The position numbers and the translations under genes are program-made. The notes under the pieces are model-generated. The model was not told the origin of the DNA. It ran no database searches and saw only the letters and a program-made list of their open reading frames with translations. DNA of 64,000 bases, taken from positions 72,501-136,500 of the forward strand of contig CAUYUJ010016158.1 of assembly GCA_963575745.1 (NCBI GenBank). Reading direction: 5' to 3'. Positions 32,227 to 41,447 of the stretch are shown in pieces. Source of the stretch: Prorocentrum cordatum (taxonomy: Eukaryota > Sar > Dinophyceae > Prorocentrales > Prorocentraceae). Numbering within the stretch: position 1 is the first letter of the stretch; each line of letters begins with the position of its first letter.

Positions 32227-33000
32227 TATGTACTTTGTCCAGGGTAGCATCGTCCATGGTTGCCCTGGGTCGGGCTTCCTGTTAAAGCTATGTGCAGACC
32301 CCTTTTATGCAGGACTTCGACCGCAGCGTCAACCTCAGGAACTGCGGAATCACCAGAATTTGCGCCGACGACATCGGAGCAGCGGTCGCTCGCATCGAGG
32401 TGCTCAAGGTTTTGTTTCGGATCTTCGCGGTCGCCTCGAGAGTTGCCTACCTCGTTTTGAAAACCAGCAAATGCAAGCTCGTCCCGCTCGCTGCCGAGTT
32501 CTCGCCTGCTCTCGCCGAGCAACACCGTTCCTGGATCCAGGGACATATTCCCGAGTGGCCCTCGTTCGATGTCGTGGGGAGTTTGGTGTACCTTGGTCTT
32601 CGATTAGGGCCAGATGCTATGCTTGACAGTTGCCCCCCCATCCAGAAGTACAGATATCGGACCCGCCTTCTGGCCTCGCAGGGATCACTTTCGACGGTGT
32701 GTTCTTTGAACTACTCCTCGAGGTGCGTCTCGGTGCTATCGTATGTCGCTCAATTTCCACCCGTCCCTGCTCATCTGATTACGTCTGAGCTTGCCCTCCT
32801 CGATAGACTCCGGCGCATCCCCCATTGTGCTATCCCATCGGCGGCCTGCTTCGGCCTGCGTCGTTGGAGCGGCCCCTGTTTCCCGAGCCTCCTCCTCTCT
32901 ACCTTTCCTGCCTCGTGCGAGCGAGCCCCATCGCATTCGACAGCTGGAGACCTATGGTCGCCCTCGTCAGAGGAGCTGCCGAAGAGCATCTCCCTGTAGT
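32227..33000 (+). pseudogene. Reverse transcriptase fragment of LINE-B
   Basis: One frame holds VHGCPGSGFLLKLCADPF, the motif-B block (family pattern GVxQGCPxSGxLFxLAxDPF). A frameshift near 32,300 moves the protein to the 32,292-32,999 frame, where ITRICADDIGAAV supplies motif C (CADD at 32,361-32,372, both aspartates present). LKTSKCKLVPL (motif D) and DVVGSLVYLGLRLGPDA (motif E, with YLG) follow. The N-terminal fingers, motif A and the endonuclease are missing, so it cannot act alone. A stop ends the frame at 32,999. Confidence 0.8.
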
Positions 33001-33049
33001 CCAGATCTCGATGGGGAAACTCCCCCCCCCTTCCTGTTTGGAGGCTGAA

Positions 33050-33625
33050 TTCATTTGCTGAGTTCCTGGAGGCTGTTCGCATCAATTTCCCCCGACCCCT
33101 CGGACAAGGCCTGGTCACTTCCTCGCTCGCCTCGAGCGACCTCCTTTCCGCTGCTGTTGCCACTGCCATCCTCGCATGAAAGTCCAAGGCCGCCTCCGCT
33201 CGGCCATGCTCGAAGCCCGTTTTCCAGATTTTTTGATGTTGACGTTCTCGGCGTGGCTCGCCCGATGGCTCCCGCAAGTGGAGATCCAGATCCGAGAATG
33301 GCCTGGGGGGGGAGTTCGAGGGGTCCTGATCCGTGCAAAGCCCGTGCATGCTAGCTGTCTTTTCAAATTACTAATCAACGGATGGCCCGCAGACCACCGT
33401 TTCCAGAAGGGGGGGTGCTGCCTTTTGGGCTGCGCTCCCTGCTTTTTCGAGCCCGCGCACGACTGTCTCTCCCATTATTGGTCCTGCCTTCGCTTTATTC
33501 ACTTCCGGTGCCTCATCCTGTGCCTCCCATCTCTGCCTGGCTGCCCCATCCGCCATCTCGGCCTTGTTTCGCCCTCGTCCGATTCCCTCCTCGTCCCCGT
33601 TGCTCCCTCCTTTACAGCGTGATTC
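33050..33625 (+). pseudogene. LINE-B C-terminal region with Cys/His motif
   Basis: One frame first continues the ORF (AVRINFPRPLGQGLVTSSLA). The 33,176-33,622 frame then gives LINGWPADHRF and GGCCLLGCAPCF, then HDCLSHYWSC. The pattern C-x-GC…D-S-HY-x-C is the C-terminal zinc-binding motif I associate with dinoflagellate LINEs (also in LINE-D at ~63,280). At least two frame changes and several stops break it. Confidence 0.65.
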
Positions 33626-33759
33626 ACAGTCGCCGCTCTCTTTCGGTGGTCGCCGCCGACGAGCGACAGGCCCGTGCGCTGGCGGCAACGGTCCGCCTTT
33701 CAGCTGCGGCGATAGGCGGGTAGGCGTGGGGCGAACCAAGGTTGCGCGTCCACGTGCAG

Positions 33760-34065
33760 GGAGGAGGAGGAGGAGGAGGGGGAGGAGGAGGAGGAGGAGG
33801 AGGAGGAGGAGGAGGAAAAGGAGGGGGAGGAGGAGGAGGAGGCGGAAGAGGAAGAGGCGGAGGAGGGGGGGAAAACGAGGCCGAGGAGGAGGAGGTGGAG
33901 GAGGAAGAGGAGGAGGAGGAGGAAGAGGAGGGAGGAGGAGGAGGAGGAGGAGGAGGAGGAGGGAGGAGGAGGTGGAGGAAAGTCGGAGTCGGAGGAGGAA
34001 GGGGGAGAGGAGGAGGAGGAGGAGGAGGAGGAGGAGGAGGAGGAAGAGGAAGAGGCCTCCTCTTT
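33760..34065. repeat. GGA purine tract
   Basis: Imperfect GGA/GAG repeats without coding content. Confidence 0.95.
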
Positions 34066-34166
34066 GATGGGGGGCGATGGGGGCGAGGTGAGGCCGCCGC
34101 CTCCGCGCGCGAGTAGATTGCGCCGGATCGGCCCCATCTAGAAGAAAAAGACGTAGGCGCGCATTT

Positions 34167-34299
34167 TCGGCGCTCCGCGCGGATTTCTCGGATCCCCGCC
34201 GGGGCTCCCCGACGGCGCTTCCAGCGCCGCCCCTGGCAGGCTTCGCGCGCCGGGGAGGGGCGTCCAGCGTAGGTTCAAGAACTCCGCGCGGAGCGCCGA
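34167..34299. mobile_element. MITE-like element, copy 1 (133 bp)
   Basis: The termini TCGGCGCTCCGCGCGGA are inverted repeats, with similarity continuing through TTTCTCGGATC against GAGTTCTTGAAC. The interior is GC-rich (GGGGCTCCCCGACGGCGC). A second member with the same interior layout is at 58,110-58,246. It is too short to code. No clear target-site duplication was identified. Confidence 0.75.
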
Positions 34300-34440
34300 C
34301 AGTTTTTGTTCATGCCGCGTTTCCCTGTTCAATTGTCCGTCGGGTGGCATACAAAAACCGCGCGCGCCCCCCAGCGCGCGGCCCCCTCTCCACGGTAGCG
34401 TGCCAGGCCAGCTCGTTTGTGGGGGCAAGGGAGGGAGATC

Positions 34441-34530
34441 TCTTAGAAAACACCCCTGCTTCTTTCAAGGCGCGGGCCTTGTCTACAGATGCAAAAGCCG
34501 GCGCCTTGTACAAGCAGCCTCCTTCTAAGA
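34441..34530. repeat. Imperfect 90-bp inverted repeat, family 2 copy 1
   Basis: TCTTAGAA…TGCTT…CAAGGCGC on the left pairs with GCGCCTTG…AAGCA…TTCTAAGA on the right. ACACCCCTGCTT and the GGCGC…GCGCC core are shared with 54,588-54,680, so the two are members of one family. Confidence 0.8.
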
Positions 34531-35829
34531 AGCCCCCCCCTTCCCCCTGCCCCCATGCCCCCTTGTGCGCGCCGCAAAGAGAATTCAGGGAAAAGGTCAT
34601 GAAATCTGCTGCGAGCAGCTGGTTTCGGCCCCGCCGCCGGGGCGCCCTCCTCTGTATACACTGGAGCCGTTGGCGCCAGGAGGCGCCAGGGTATGCAGCT
34701 GCGTGAGTCGCTTCCCCCCCCCCGTTGTCTATCCCCCGGTCTCGTCCGACACCCAGAAGTTCGATGTCTCGATTGATTCCAGCGCGGCGCCCCCAGAAGT
34801 TCCGACCCTTCCCCCCTGGGCCAGTTTTTCCTACCGAGTCGTTTTGCAGCAGTCCGCGGTGCCTGGCGAGGGCCCCCCGAGGCCAAACATTGTCAGAAAC
34901 TTTGTAGTGACGTTTGCAACCTACATATCCGACGTTTTTTTTGGTTTTTCAATTTGGGGTCTCCAGACGTCTCGACCTGTTCGTTGGGGCGTTTTTTTTC
35001 CGCAGTCCCTGGGGTTTCGGCGGAGGCCCCTGGAGGCCCGACACTGTCAAAAACCTCCGTCCCCCCCGATCCGACGTTGTGAATAAGTGGCAACATAGCA
35101 TAACATCGGCACCCAAGCTCCAGACCCCTTTTTCCTGCGTCAGTTTTCTAGCCAGATCGATATGTGAGGGCCCAAGGGCCCGAAACCGGGCGCACACGCC
35201 CGCTTGTGAAACAGTTGCAGCGCCAGGATCGCAGGGTCTTGATGTTCTCAATGCGTCGCAAGTTCGGGCCCACCCGCCCAGGTGAGCGACGAAGCAAAAC
35301 GGGGTCGGCTGCGCCGACATTGGCGCGTGAGCTGCCCGCGTGATCCGCCGTGCAAGGTCTCCGGGTCTCTGTGCCGTCTCGCGTAGGACCCCGGTTTTTT
35401 CTTCGCTCAAGCTGGCGGAGCCCGCGTCGTGGCGGGCGCATTCTCGCCACACCGCTCGGGAAACGATATGCTACAATGTAGGTGTAGTTGCCATTTGCTC
35501 GGGTCGGACGCGCACCTCCAAGGAGGACATACAGTCTTTGTCTGTCCCTTTGCATCCCACGTTCGGATCCTCGCCCAGGTGAGGACGAACTTCTGCCACG
35601 CCGCGGAGCTCACGCCGCGGCAGGCGCCGCCCCGCGCCGGCGCGGGCGCCGCCCGCCCCTCGGGCGGCAGCTCGGCGGGCTCGCCGAGGGCGGCCCGGCA
35701 GGCCGGCGGCGGCGCCGCGGCGGCCGCCGCCCCGCGGCCGCCACCGTCGCCGCCAGCGGGGCCGCCATGGGGCCCTGCCAGGGACGAAGCGAATCTCTTC
35801 CCGCCGCTCCTCCTCTCGGGACGACCGAC

Positions 35830-36014
35830 ATGGGCACGGAAAGAGTGGGCACAAAAACCGACAACAGTTTTTGTTCATTTTGAACAGGATTCGCTGTCGG
35901 CGCCGCCGCGGACCGTGCCCATTCGAGGCAAAAGGCCGCCTGCCAAACAGCGGCCGCTGTTGGTTCGGGACAACATTTGTTGTTGGGCATTGTGCCTATT
36001 GTTTCCGTGCCCAT
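35830..36014. repeat. 185-bp element bounded by 13-bp perfect inverted repeats
   Basis: ATGGGCACGGAAA at 35,830 is exactly complementary to TTTCCGTGCCCAT at 36,002-36,014. Weaker complementarity (GGGCACA…CAACA) extends about 25 bp further inward. It could be a third small MITE-like family. Confidence 0.6.
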
Positions 36015-36884
36015 TCTGGGCGTCCAAATCCTTTTCTTCCTCCTCGTCCTCCTCGGGAGCTCTTGGCGATGAAAGGGTCGGGAACGGCCAAGGGGGAGGG
36101 AAGAGTGGGCGGGGGGGGGGATTTCATGGAGGGGGCCACGAAATCTCCCCAGATTCCATGGCGCCTGTTCTTGTTTCGCGACGTCACTGGGCCCCCCCCC
36201 AAGGCCGCGCACATGCCGCCAGCCTTTGCGCACCCCCCCTCCTCGTGGACGCCCCCCTCTTGGCCGCCCCCGAGAAGGGGGGGGGGGGAACGGCTTCGAG
36301 GCGAGAGGTTTCCGGCAGTCTTCGTCGGCTCTCGGCTGCCCCCTGGTTTCGGGGCGCCTTCGGCGGCGGCGCCCCGAGGTGCCTGGGGTGCCCGGCTCGC
36401 CCCGAGCGGCCGCCGGAGAGCCGAAGTCTGACCCGGAATCCGAGGGGTGACGTTAGGAGGCGACGTGTTCAGGGGGAGATGCATCGGCCCCGGCTGGCGC
36501 GTATGGACCGCCGGGAGGGACCCGACAGGTCACCCCGCCTAGGAGCGTGCGGATGTGTGCATCGGGGGCCCGTCGCCAATCAGTCGGCGACGCATCGCCG
36601 ATCCAGGCTCGGTGTTTCCCCTCTTGGGCCGGCCCCCCCTTAACTCAGGCGATCGCAAACATGGATCAAGGGGGCGTGGAGTAGCGACGGGTCCCGTTTC
36701 CATAGAAATCGCAGAATTCCGTCGCCGAGCGAGGCGGCAATGGCCGCATTTGGGGGAGGAGACCTCCACCGATCCATGTATGTGGCGACGTTTTTGACAC
36801 TATTTTTGTCTTTTTGTCCCAACCATCCTGTGGTGTTGGGTCCTCGTTTTGAAGAGACAGCGCACCGCGTCACTCCTCCTACTC

Positions 36885-37098
36885 TCCTCTCCTCTCCTCT
36901 CCTCTCCTCTCCTCTCCTCTCCTCTCCTCTCTCCTCTCTCCTCTCTCCTCTCTCCTCTCTCCTCCTCCTCCTCCCCCTCCTCCTCCTCCTCCTCCTCCTC
37001 CTCCTCCTCCTCCTCCTCCTCCTCCTCCTCTCCTCCACCTCCTCCACCTCCTCCTCCTCCTCCTCCTCCTCCTCCTCCTCCCCCTCCTCCCATCCGCC
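36885..37098. repeat. CTCCT pentamer then CTC triplet tract
   Basis: CTCCT repeats grade into CTCCTCTC and then pure CTC. It directly precedes the 77-bp satellite. Confidence 0.95.
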
Positions 37099-37116
37099 CA
37101 TCCGCCTTGTCTCCTC

Positions 37117-37414
37117 CATGCGTTTCACCCACCCAGTACAGCGTTTCGAGGCCCTGTGGGAGCTCCACCGAAGGCTTCACTGGCACAGGCCGCGTGCGTC
37201 AACGCCACCCAGGACAGCGTTTCGAGGCCCCATCGCGAGTTCCACCGAAGGCTCCACTGGCACAGGCCATATGCGTCAATGCCACCCAGGACAGTGTTTC
37301 GTGGCCCCATAGGGAGCTCCACCGGAGGCTCCAGTGGCACAGGCCGCGTCAACGCCACCCAGGACAGCGTTTCGTGGCGTCATAGGGAGCCCCACCGAAG
37401 ACTCCAGTGACACA
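37117..37414 (+). repeat. 77-bp satellite, left part (about 4 units)
   Basis: The unit reads TGCGTCAACGCCACCCAGGA, CAGCGCTTCGTGGCCCCATA, GGGAGCTCCACCGAAGGCTC, CAGTGGCACAGGCCGCA. The fourth unit is cut after CCAGTGACACA, where LINE-A begins. The array resumes at 43,451. Confidence 0.95.
37403..37414 (+). repeat. Target-site duplication, left copy
   Basis: TCCAGTGACACA here and TCCACTGACACA at 43,451-43,462 match at 11 of 12 positions and flank LINE-A. Both belong to the same position of the 77-bp unit, as expected for an insertion into the array. Confidence 0.8.
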
Positions 37415-37415
37415 C

Positions 37416-37437
37416 TCCGTAGCCATTGTGGCTCAAG
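37416..37437 (+). other. Relic of the dinoflagellate spliced leader
   Basis: The 22 nt begin TCCGTAGCCATT and end TGGCTCAAG. They match the dinoflagellate spliced leader consensus, as recalled, except for G instead of T at one central position. They sit one base after the left target-site duplication. The simplest reading is that a trans-spliced LINE mRNA was reverse transcribed to its very 5' end and inserted. Confidence 0.9.
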
Positions 37438-37596
37438 GCAATGCGAGCCCCCGACGACCGCGAGTCCGCAAGGGCGGCCTAAGCGCGAGGGATCGCGTTT
37501 TGGGCCAGTTCTCTTCACTCCCTGCACCAGCTGCCCTTCGGCGCGCGCGTGGGTTTTCTTCGATTTGGCACTTATAACCCTGACCTCGTCGCGGCC

Positions 37597-39021
37597 ATGG
37601 CGAATCGGTGGCAGTGCGTTTGTGGAGAACTCAGGGCTGCCGATCGGACAAGGTGCTCGAAGCCAGGATGTGGGGGTACGCAACCGCGCCTTCCCCGAGG
37701 TGCTGGACACCAGCCGCGGCTCCTTCGGCAAGTTCCTGTGCGTGGGAAGTGGGCGTCGGCACCGCCGAGCAACTAGTGGGGGCAGAACGGCAAGACGTTC
37801 GGCAAAGGTTCCATGATGTCCTATCCTGGTGGCTGGGACCCACAGTGCAGCAAGAGCGGCGTGGGAGCGACCCTCTCGGCGGAGCAGGTCAAGGTCTGGG
37901 CCACTTTCGCTGGAGAGACATGTGAAGCAGCGAGCCTCACCCTCAGCCAGTGCTCCCGCAGCGAAGTTGAGGTTGCTCGTCGCGCTGCTGCGCTTGGCCT
38001 GGTGGGGAAGTCGGCTCTGCAGAAAGTGGACAGCATCGCACGTCAGCTCGCAGATTCGGAGGATCGGCTTCAACGCGACCAGGAATGGGCGCGGAAGGCG
38101 TTGAAGCAGGTGCACGAGACCTAGGCCACCATTGCGCAGCTGCAGCACCAGCTCGTCGAGGCCAAGCGAGAGGCGGCAGCGCTCTACGGAGGTGGCATCA
38201 GCTCCGAAGCAATCAAGCAGAAGCTCGGCACGCTCAACACCGACGGCGTCTCTGGGCAGGACCTCCTTCAGCAGCTCTCCTCCATTGTCAACGAGCTGGC
38301 AGAGGAAGCGAGGGCTGCTCGCCCACAAGCGGGTGCCTCGGGGGGAGCCGAGCCAACAGGGGGCCCAGCAGCAGGTCCCGCAGGCGGAGGTGCAGCGCCC
38401 GATGCGTCAGCAACCCTGCCAGCGACTTCGGGGGCCGACGTGGGCATGCCGAATGCGGAGGATTTCAGCTCGCTCATGGCAGCTGGGGGTCCTGGGGGGC
38501 TGCTTGGCGGGTGCGGCGATGACGAGAGGAGCGCAAGCGGATTCGAGGGGCCCTCGAGGTCTTGCGAGCCGCCAAGAAGCAGCGGACCACTGGGTAGCCT
38601 CTCCCAGGGGCGTTGGCGGGCGGCCCTCACCATCAAGGCTAACGCCTGCAGCAGGTTCGAGGGCCTTCTGACCTACGAAACGGCGAGGGGCTGCGACCTG
38701 ATGGCGTTTCGGGAAGCCCATATTTCGGCAGAGCGCTGCTACGAGGTGACAGACAAGCTGGCACGGCAGGGGCGGCATGCGATCGTTGCTCCAGCCACAG
38801 ACGTCTCCAGAGGCCACGCGGGCCACGGGGGGCCCCTTCAGCTGGCGCCCAGGTCGGGCGGCCCTGGCGAGCTTGAAGCTGGGCAGACGACGGTGATCGC
38901 GCCTGGTCGCGCGGCGGTCGCGCATGTGGCTGGCCCCTTCCCAGGTGGGCTAGCTTGGTTCAACGTCTACTTGAAGGTTGGCGATGGCCTCTCGGCCTGC
39001 GACCCCCCACGTCCCCGATAG
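37597..39021 (+). pseudogene. LINE-A N-terminal region and first half of endonuclease
   Basis: A single frame runs from the ATG at 37,597 to 39,021 with in-frame TAG codons near 37,774 and at 38,122. NRWQCVCGELRAADRTRC then SKPGC forms a Cys4 zinc finger at the N-terminus. A helical, probably coiled-coil segment follows (LADSEDRLQRDQEWARKALK and ATIAQLQHQLVEAKREAAAL). The endonuclease begins with TIKANACSRFEGLL (metal-site Asn), then CDLMAFREAHIS (catalytic Glu). After GLAWFNVYLKVGDGLS the protein moves to another frame near 39,000. It nicks target DNA in intact relatives. Confidence 0.75.
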
Positions 39022-40079
39022 CATCGCGACGGCCATCCGTGTCATCAACAAACCCTCTGTGATCGCGGGCGACTTCAACGTGGAGCCCCACGAGTCGCAG
39101 TGCCCGGGCTTCCTCTGCCGGCGCCATCGTGCCATCGGGCAAGGTTATCGACTGCGTCGCGTCTCAGGTGATTTCGGAGGCCGAAGCTCAGGTGCTGCGC
39201 GGCTGGGGCGCGGCGCCGCACTTCCCCGTGCAGCTGGAGTTCAGAGCGGGCTCGGTCAACAGGTACACGCAGGTGATGAAGGGCGCCGAGAAGTTCCCCC
39301 GCACTCTTCGGCAGGCTTGCTGCTCGGAGGGCCGCGCAGACACGCGGGCCAAGACGCGCGCTAACATGGCGGGCGTCACCTCCTTAGATTACAAGTGGCA
39401 GCTCGCCGCCAGCAGCGCCGAATGGTACTTGGTGGTCGCCGTCGGGCTCAAGCGTGACTACATGAGGTACGCGGGCAGGGGCTTGCGGCCGCAGCTGCCT
39501 AAAGTGAGGGCCACGATGCCCTCGGCGCCGAGGCCCCCACGGCTGGCGGCCACAACCTCCTGGAACAAGAGTGTGGTCATCGCGTCCAAGGGCGCTTCGC
39601 AGGTTGACCACGAGCTGAAGAGGCACCGTGCGCTGAAGGCGCTTGAACGCCTGCGCAGCGCCCAGCCCGTCTTGAGCACCGACGCCAGGCAGGAGACGGA
39701 GCAGGCGCGCACCGCGCGGCTGGGCTTCGCGCGGGCGGCAAGCCACATGGACCTCAACCAGCTGCAGGCGGCCAGCTTCATTGCCAACCTGATGGCCGAC
39801 AGGCTCGTGCAGAGGGGCGCCGACAAGGCGAAGGCTTGCCTCGCCGACTGGGTGGCCGAGAACCACGCCAGAGGCACGGGCGCCCTCCACTCCTGGACCA
39901 GGCCCCCCCAGGGATGGCAGGCGAGGCCCCGAGGGGCCCCTGGCGAAGGGCCCAAGACGCTCTCTGAGACAGCGGAGGCTCCAGAGATAGTGGTCATGAT
40001 ATCGGGGGGTGGGGCCCCCCAAGCCGTCGGGCGACTTGGTCGCGCGGGCGAAACTCGCATGGCCCGAGGCTCCAGGTGA
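38978..40079 (+). pseudogene. LINE-A second half of endonuclease and EN-RT linker
   Basis: The frame from 38,978 gives NKPSVIAGDFNVEPHE (the GDFN metal and catalytic motif). A frameshift near 39,125 leads to the 39,129-40,079 frame with VIDCVASQVI and PHFPVQLEF, the degenerate end of the nuclease where SDH-P-V is usual. The rest (AEKFPRTLRQACCSEGRADT, ELKRHRALKALERLRSA and so on) is the linker between nuclease and RT. A further frame change near 40,040 leads into the RT. Confidence 0.7.
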
Positions 40080-41300
40080 GCGCCCATCTCGACCTTCGGT
40101 CAGCGACATCAGGGAAGTCATCGCCACCTTCAGGGGCTCCAGCGGCTCGTCCTTCGACGCTTTACGGCCTGGGGGGCTGGGCGTGCTGGATGATGCTGGC
40201 GTCGAGGCGTTCGTCGACCTGCTCGTGGCGATCGAGATGCGGTGCGGCTGGCCCTCGTTTGTCACCAGGCTAGCGTTCATTCCCATGGCCGACGGCGGCC
40301 TGCGCGCGCGGAGTGGGCGCAGACGATGCGCGCCACGCATGAGACCCAGGACTAGGCTTCAGCGTCGATCACGATGGACTTGTGGAAGGCCTTCGAACAA
40401 ATCCTTCGCGGCAGCTTGCTCCAGGCGTGCATCGCGCATGGGTTCCCGCTTTGGCTGGCCAAGCTGCAGGTCGCACTGTGCCGTCTCCCCAGGGTGGTCT
40501 GCTTGGAGGCGTGCTGCTCGGACGAGCTATCAGTCCTGCAGACGGTGCTGGCGGGCGACGCCTTCGCCGCCACGTTCATGAAGGTTATGCTCCCTACGCC
40601 GCTCGGCGAGACAGGGGCCGCCTGCCCCTCGGTGGCCCCCGCGGCGGCGGTGGGCGATGTTGCCGCAGCGCTGGGGCGGCGCCGGGCGCGTGGCGAGGGG
40701 CCTCGCCGCTGCGGCCGAGGCGTTCGTCAAGGGGCTCGCGATGGTGAAGGTCAAGACCGCAGCCACGAAGTCCAGGGCCCTGGCCAGCAGCAAGAATCTC
40801 AGGACCATTCTCCAGAAGCAGCTGGGAGCCAGCACGGGGGCGATCGGCGTCAGAGAGGCGCGCAACCTGGGCATTGACTACGCAGAGGGCGGCAGGCGCA
40901 CCAGCGCCATTAGACGGCAGCACCTCGCTCAGAACCGCCTTCGGGTTCCTCGCACGGCGTCTCCCTGGGCTTCGACGCGGTCGAGCGGCGGCGGCGAAGA
41001 TTGTTTCCACGGGGATGGTGCCCAGCTTGTTCTATGGCGTGAACTGCGCGGGGCTCAGGCAGACGGAGCCGCGGTAGGCCAGGTCTATCGCGCGCCATGC
41101 GATCGGGCCGCGGCCCAATGGCAAGTCGCTCACGGCCTGCCCGCTGGTCGGAGGGTCGTCCACCATCGACCCCATCTTTGCGGCGACCCTCGCGCCCTGC
41201 GTCACCCTCGCGCGCGCTGCCTGAGGGGAGTGGCTCCCCATCACGCAGTTGCAGCCAGCCTTCGCGTGGGCTGCTGGGGCTACCACCAGCTGGGCTAGCG
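40009..41300 (+). pseudogene. LINE-A reverse transcriptase, frameshifted
   Basis: VSDIREVIATFRGSSGSSFD and FVTRLAFIPMADGGLR are the N-terminal RT blocks. A frameshift near 40,320 leads to ASITMDLWKAFEQILRG, where DLWKAF is motif A (catalytic Asp), and then GDAFAATFMKVML. The YVDD motif is not recognisable; only VGDVAAALG stands at the expected place. A third frame (40,657-41,298) gives LAMVKVKTAATKSRALASSK and VREARNLGIDYAEGGRR, the conserved segment after the palm. The domain order is right, but the enzyme is dead by multiple frame changes. Confidence 0.75.
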
Positions 41301-41447
41301 TTCGTGGACCACTAGGAGTGGTAGTCATGTCGCTGCGCAGGATCGTCTACGACCCGAAGGCCCGATCATATCCGCAGGCCCAACGGCGACGTTCTCAACC
41401 TGCTGGAGGTCTCGCCGTGGCATGTCAAGCAGTGCATCGCGCAAGAC

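Larger units (their letters stand above)
32227..33720 (+). mobile_element. LINE-B: 5'-truncated non-LTR retrotransposon
   Basis: Only the second half of a LINE ORF2 remains. It begins inside the reverse transcriptase just after a TCG microsatellite. Successive frames give the palm motif B, the catalytic motif C, the thumb region and the C-terminal Cys/His motif, interrupted by frameshifts and stops. The downstream limit is set where a GGA tract begins near 33,750; no target-site duplication was found. Confidence 0.75.
34300..36880. other. No gene identified; GC-rich with inverted repeats
   Basis: 34,840-35,080 contains two diverged copies, ~145 bp apart, of a CCGCAGTCC…GAGGCC…CACTGTCA segment. 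35,600-35,780 is extremely GC-rich. The long open frame 35,429-36,643 is Pro/Arg/Gly-rich without domains and overlaps an inverted repeat, so I do not call it. 36,480-36,880 is unique-looking, with no exon signal that I can support. Confidence 0.5.

Noticed and set aside
35429-36643. 404-residue open frame in the GC-rich region
   Set aside because: Arg/Pro/Gly/Ala-rich low complexity, no domain, and it overlaps an inverted-repeat element; high GC alone makes long open frames likely.
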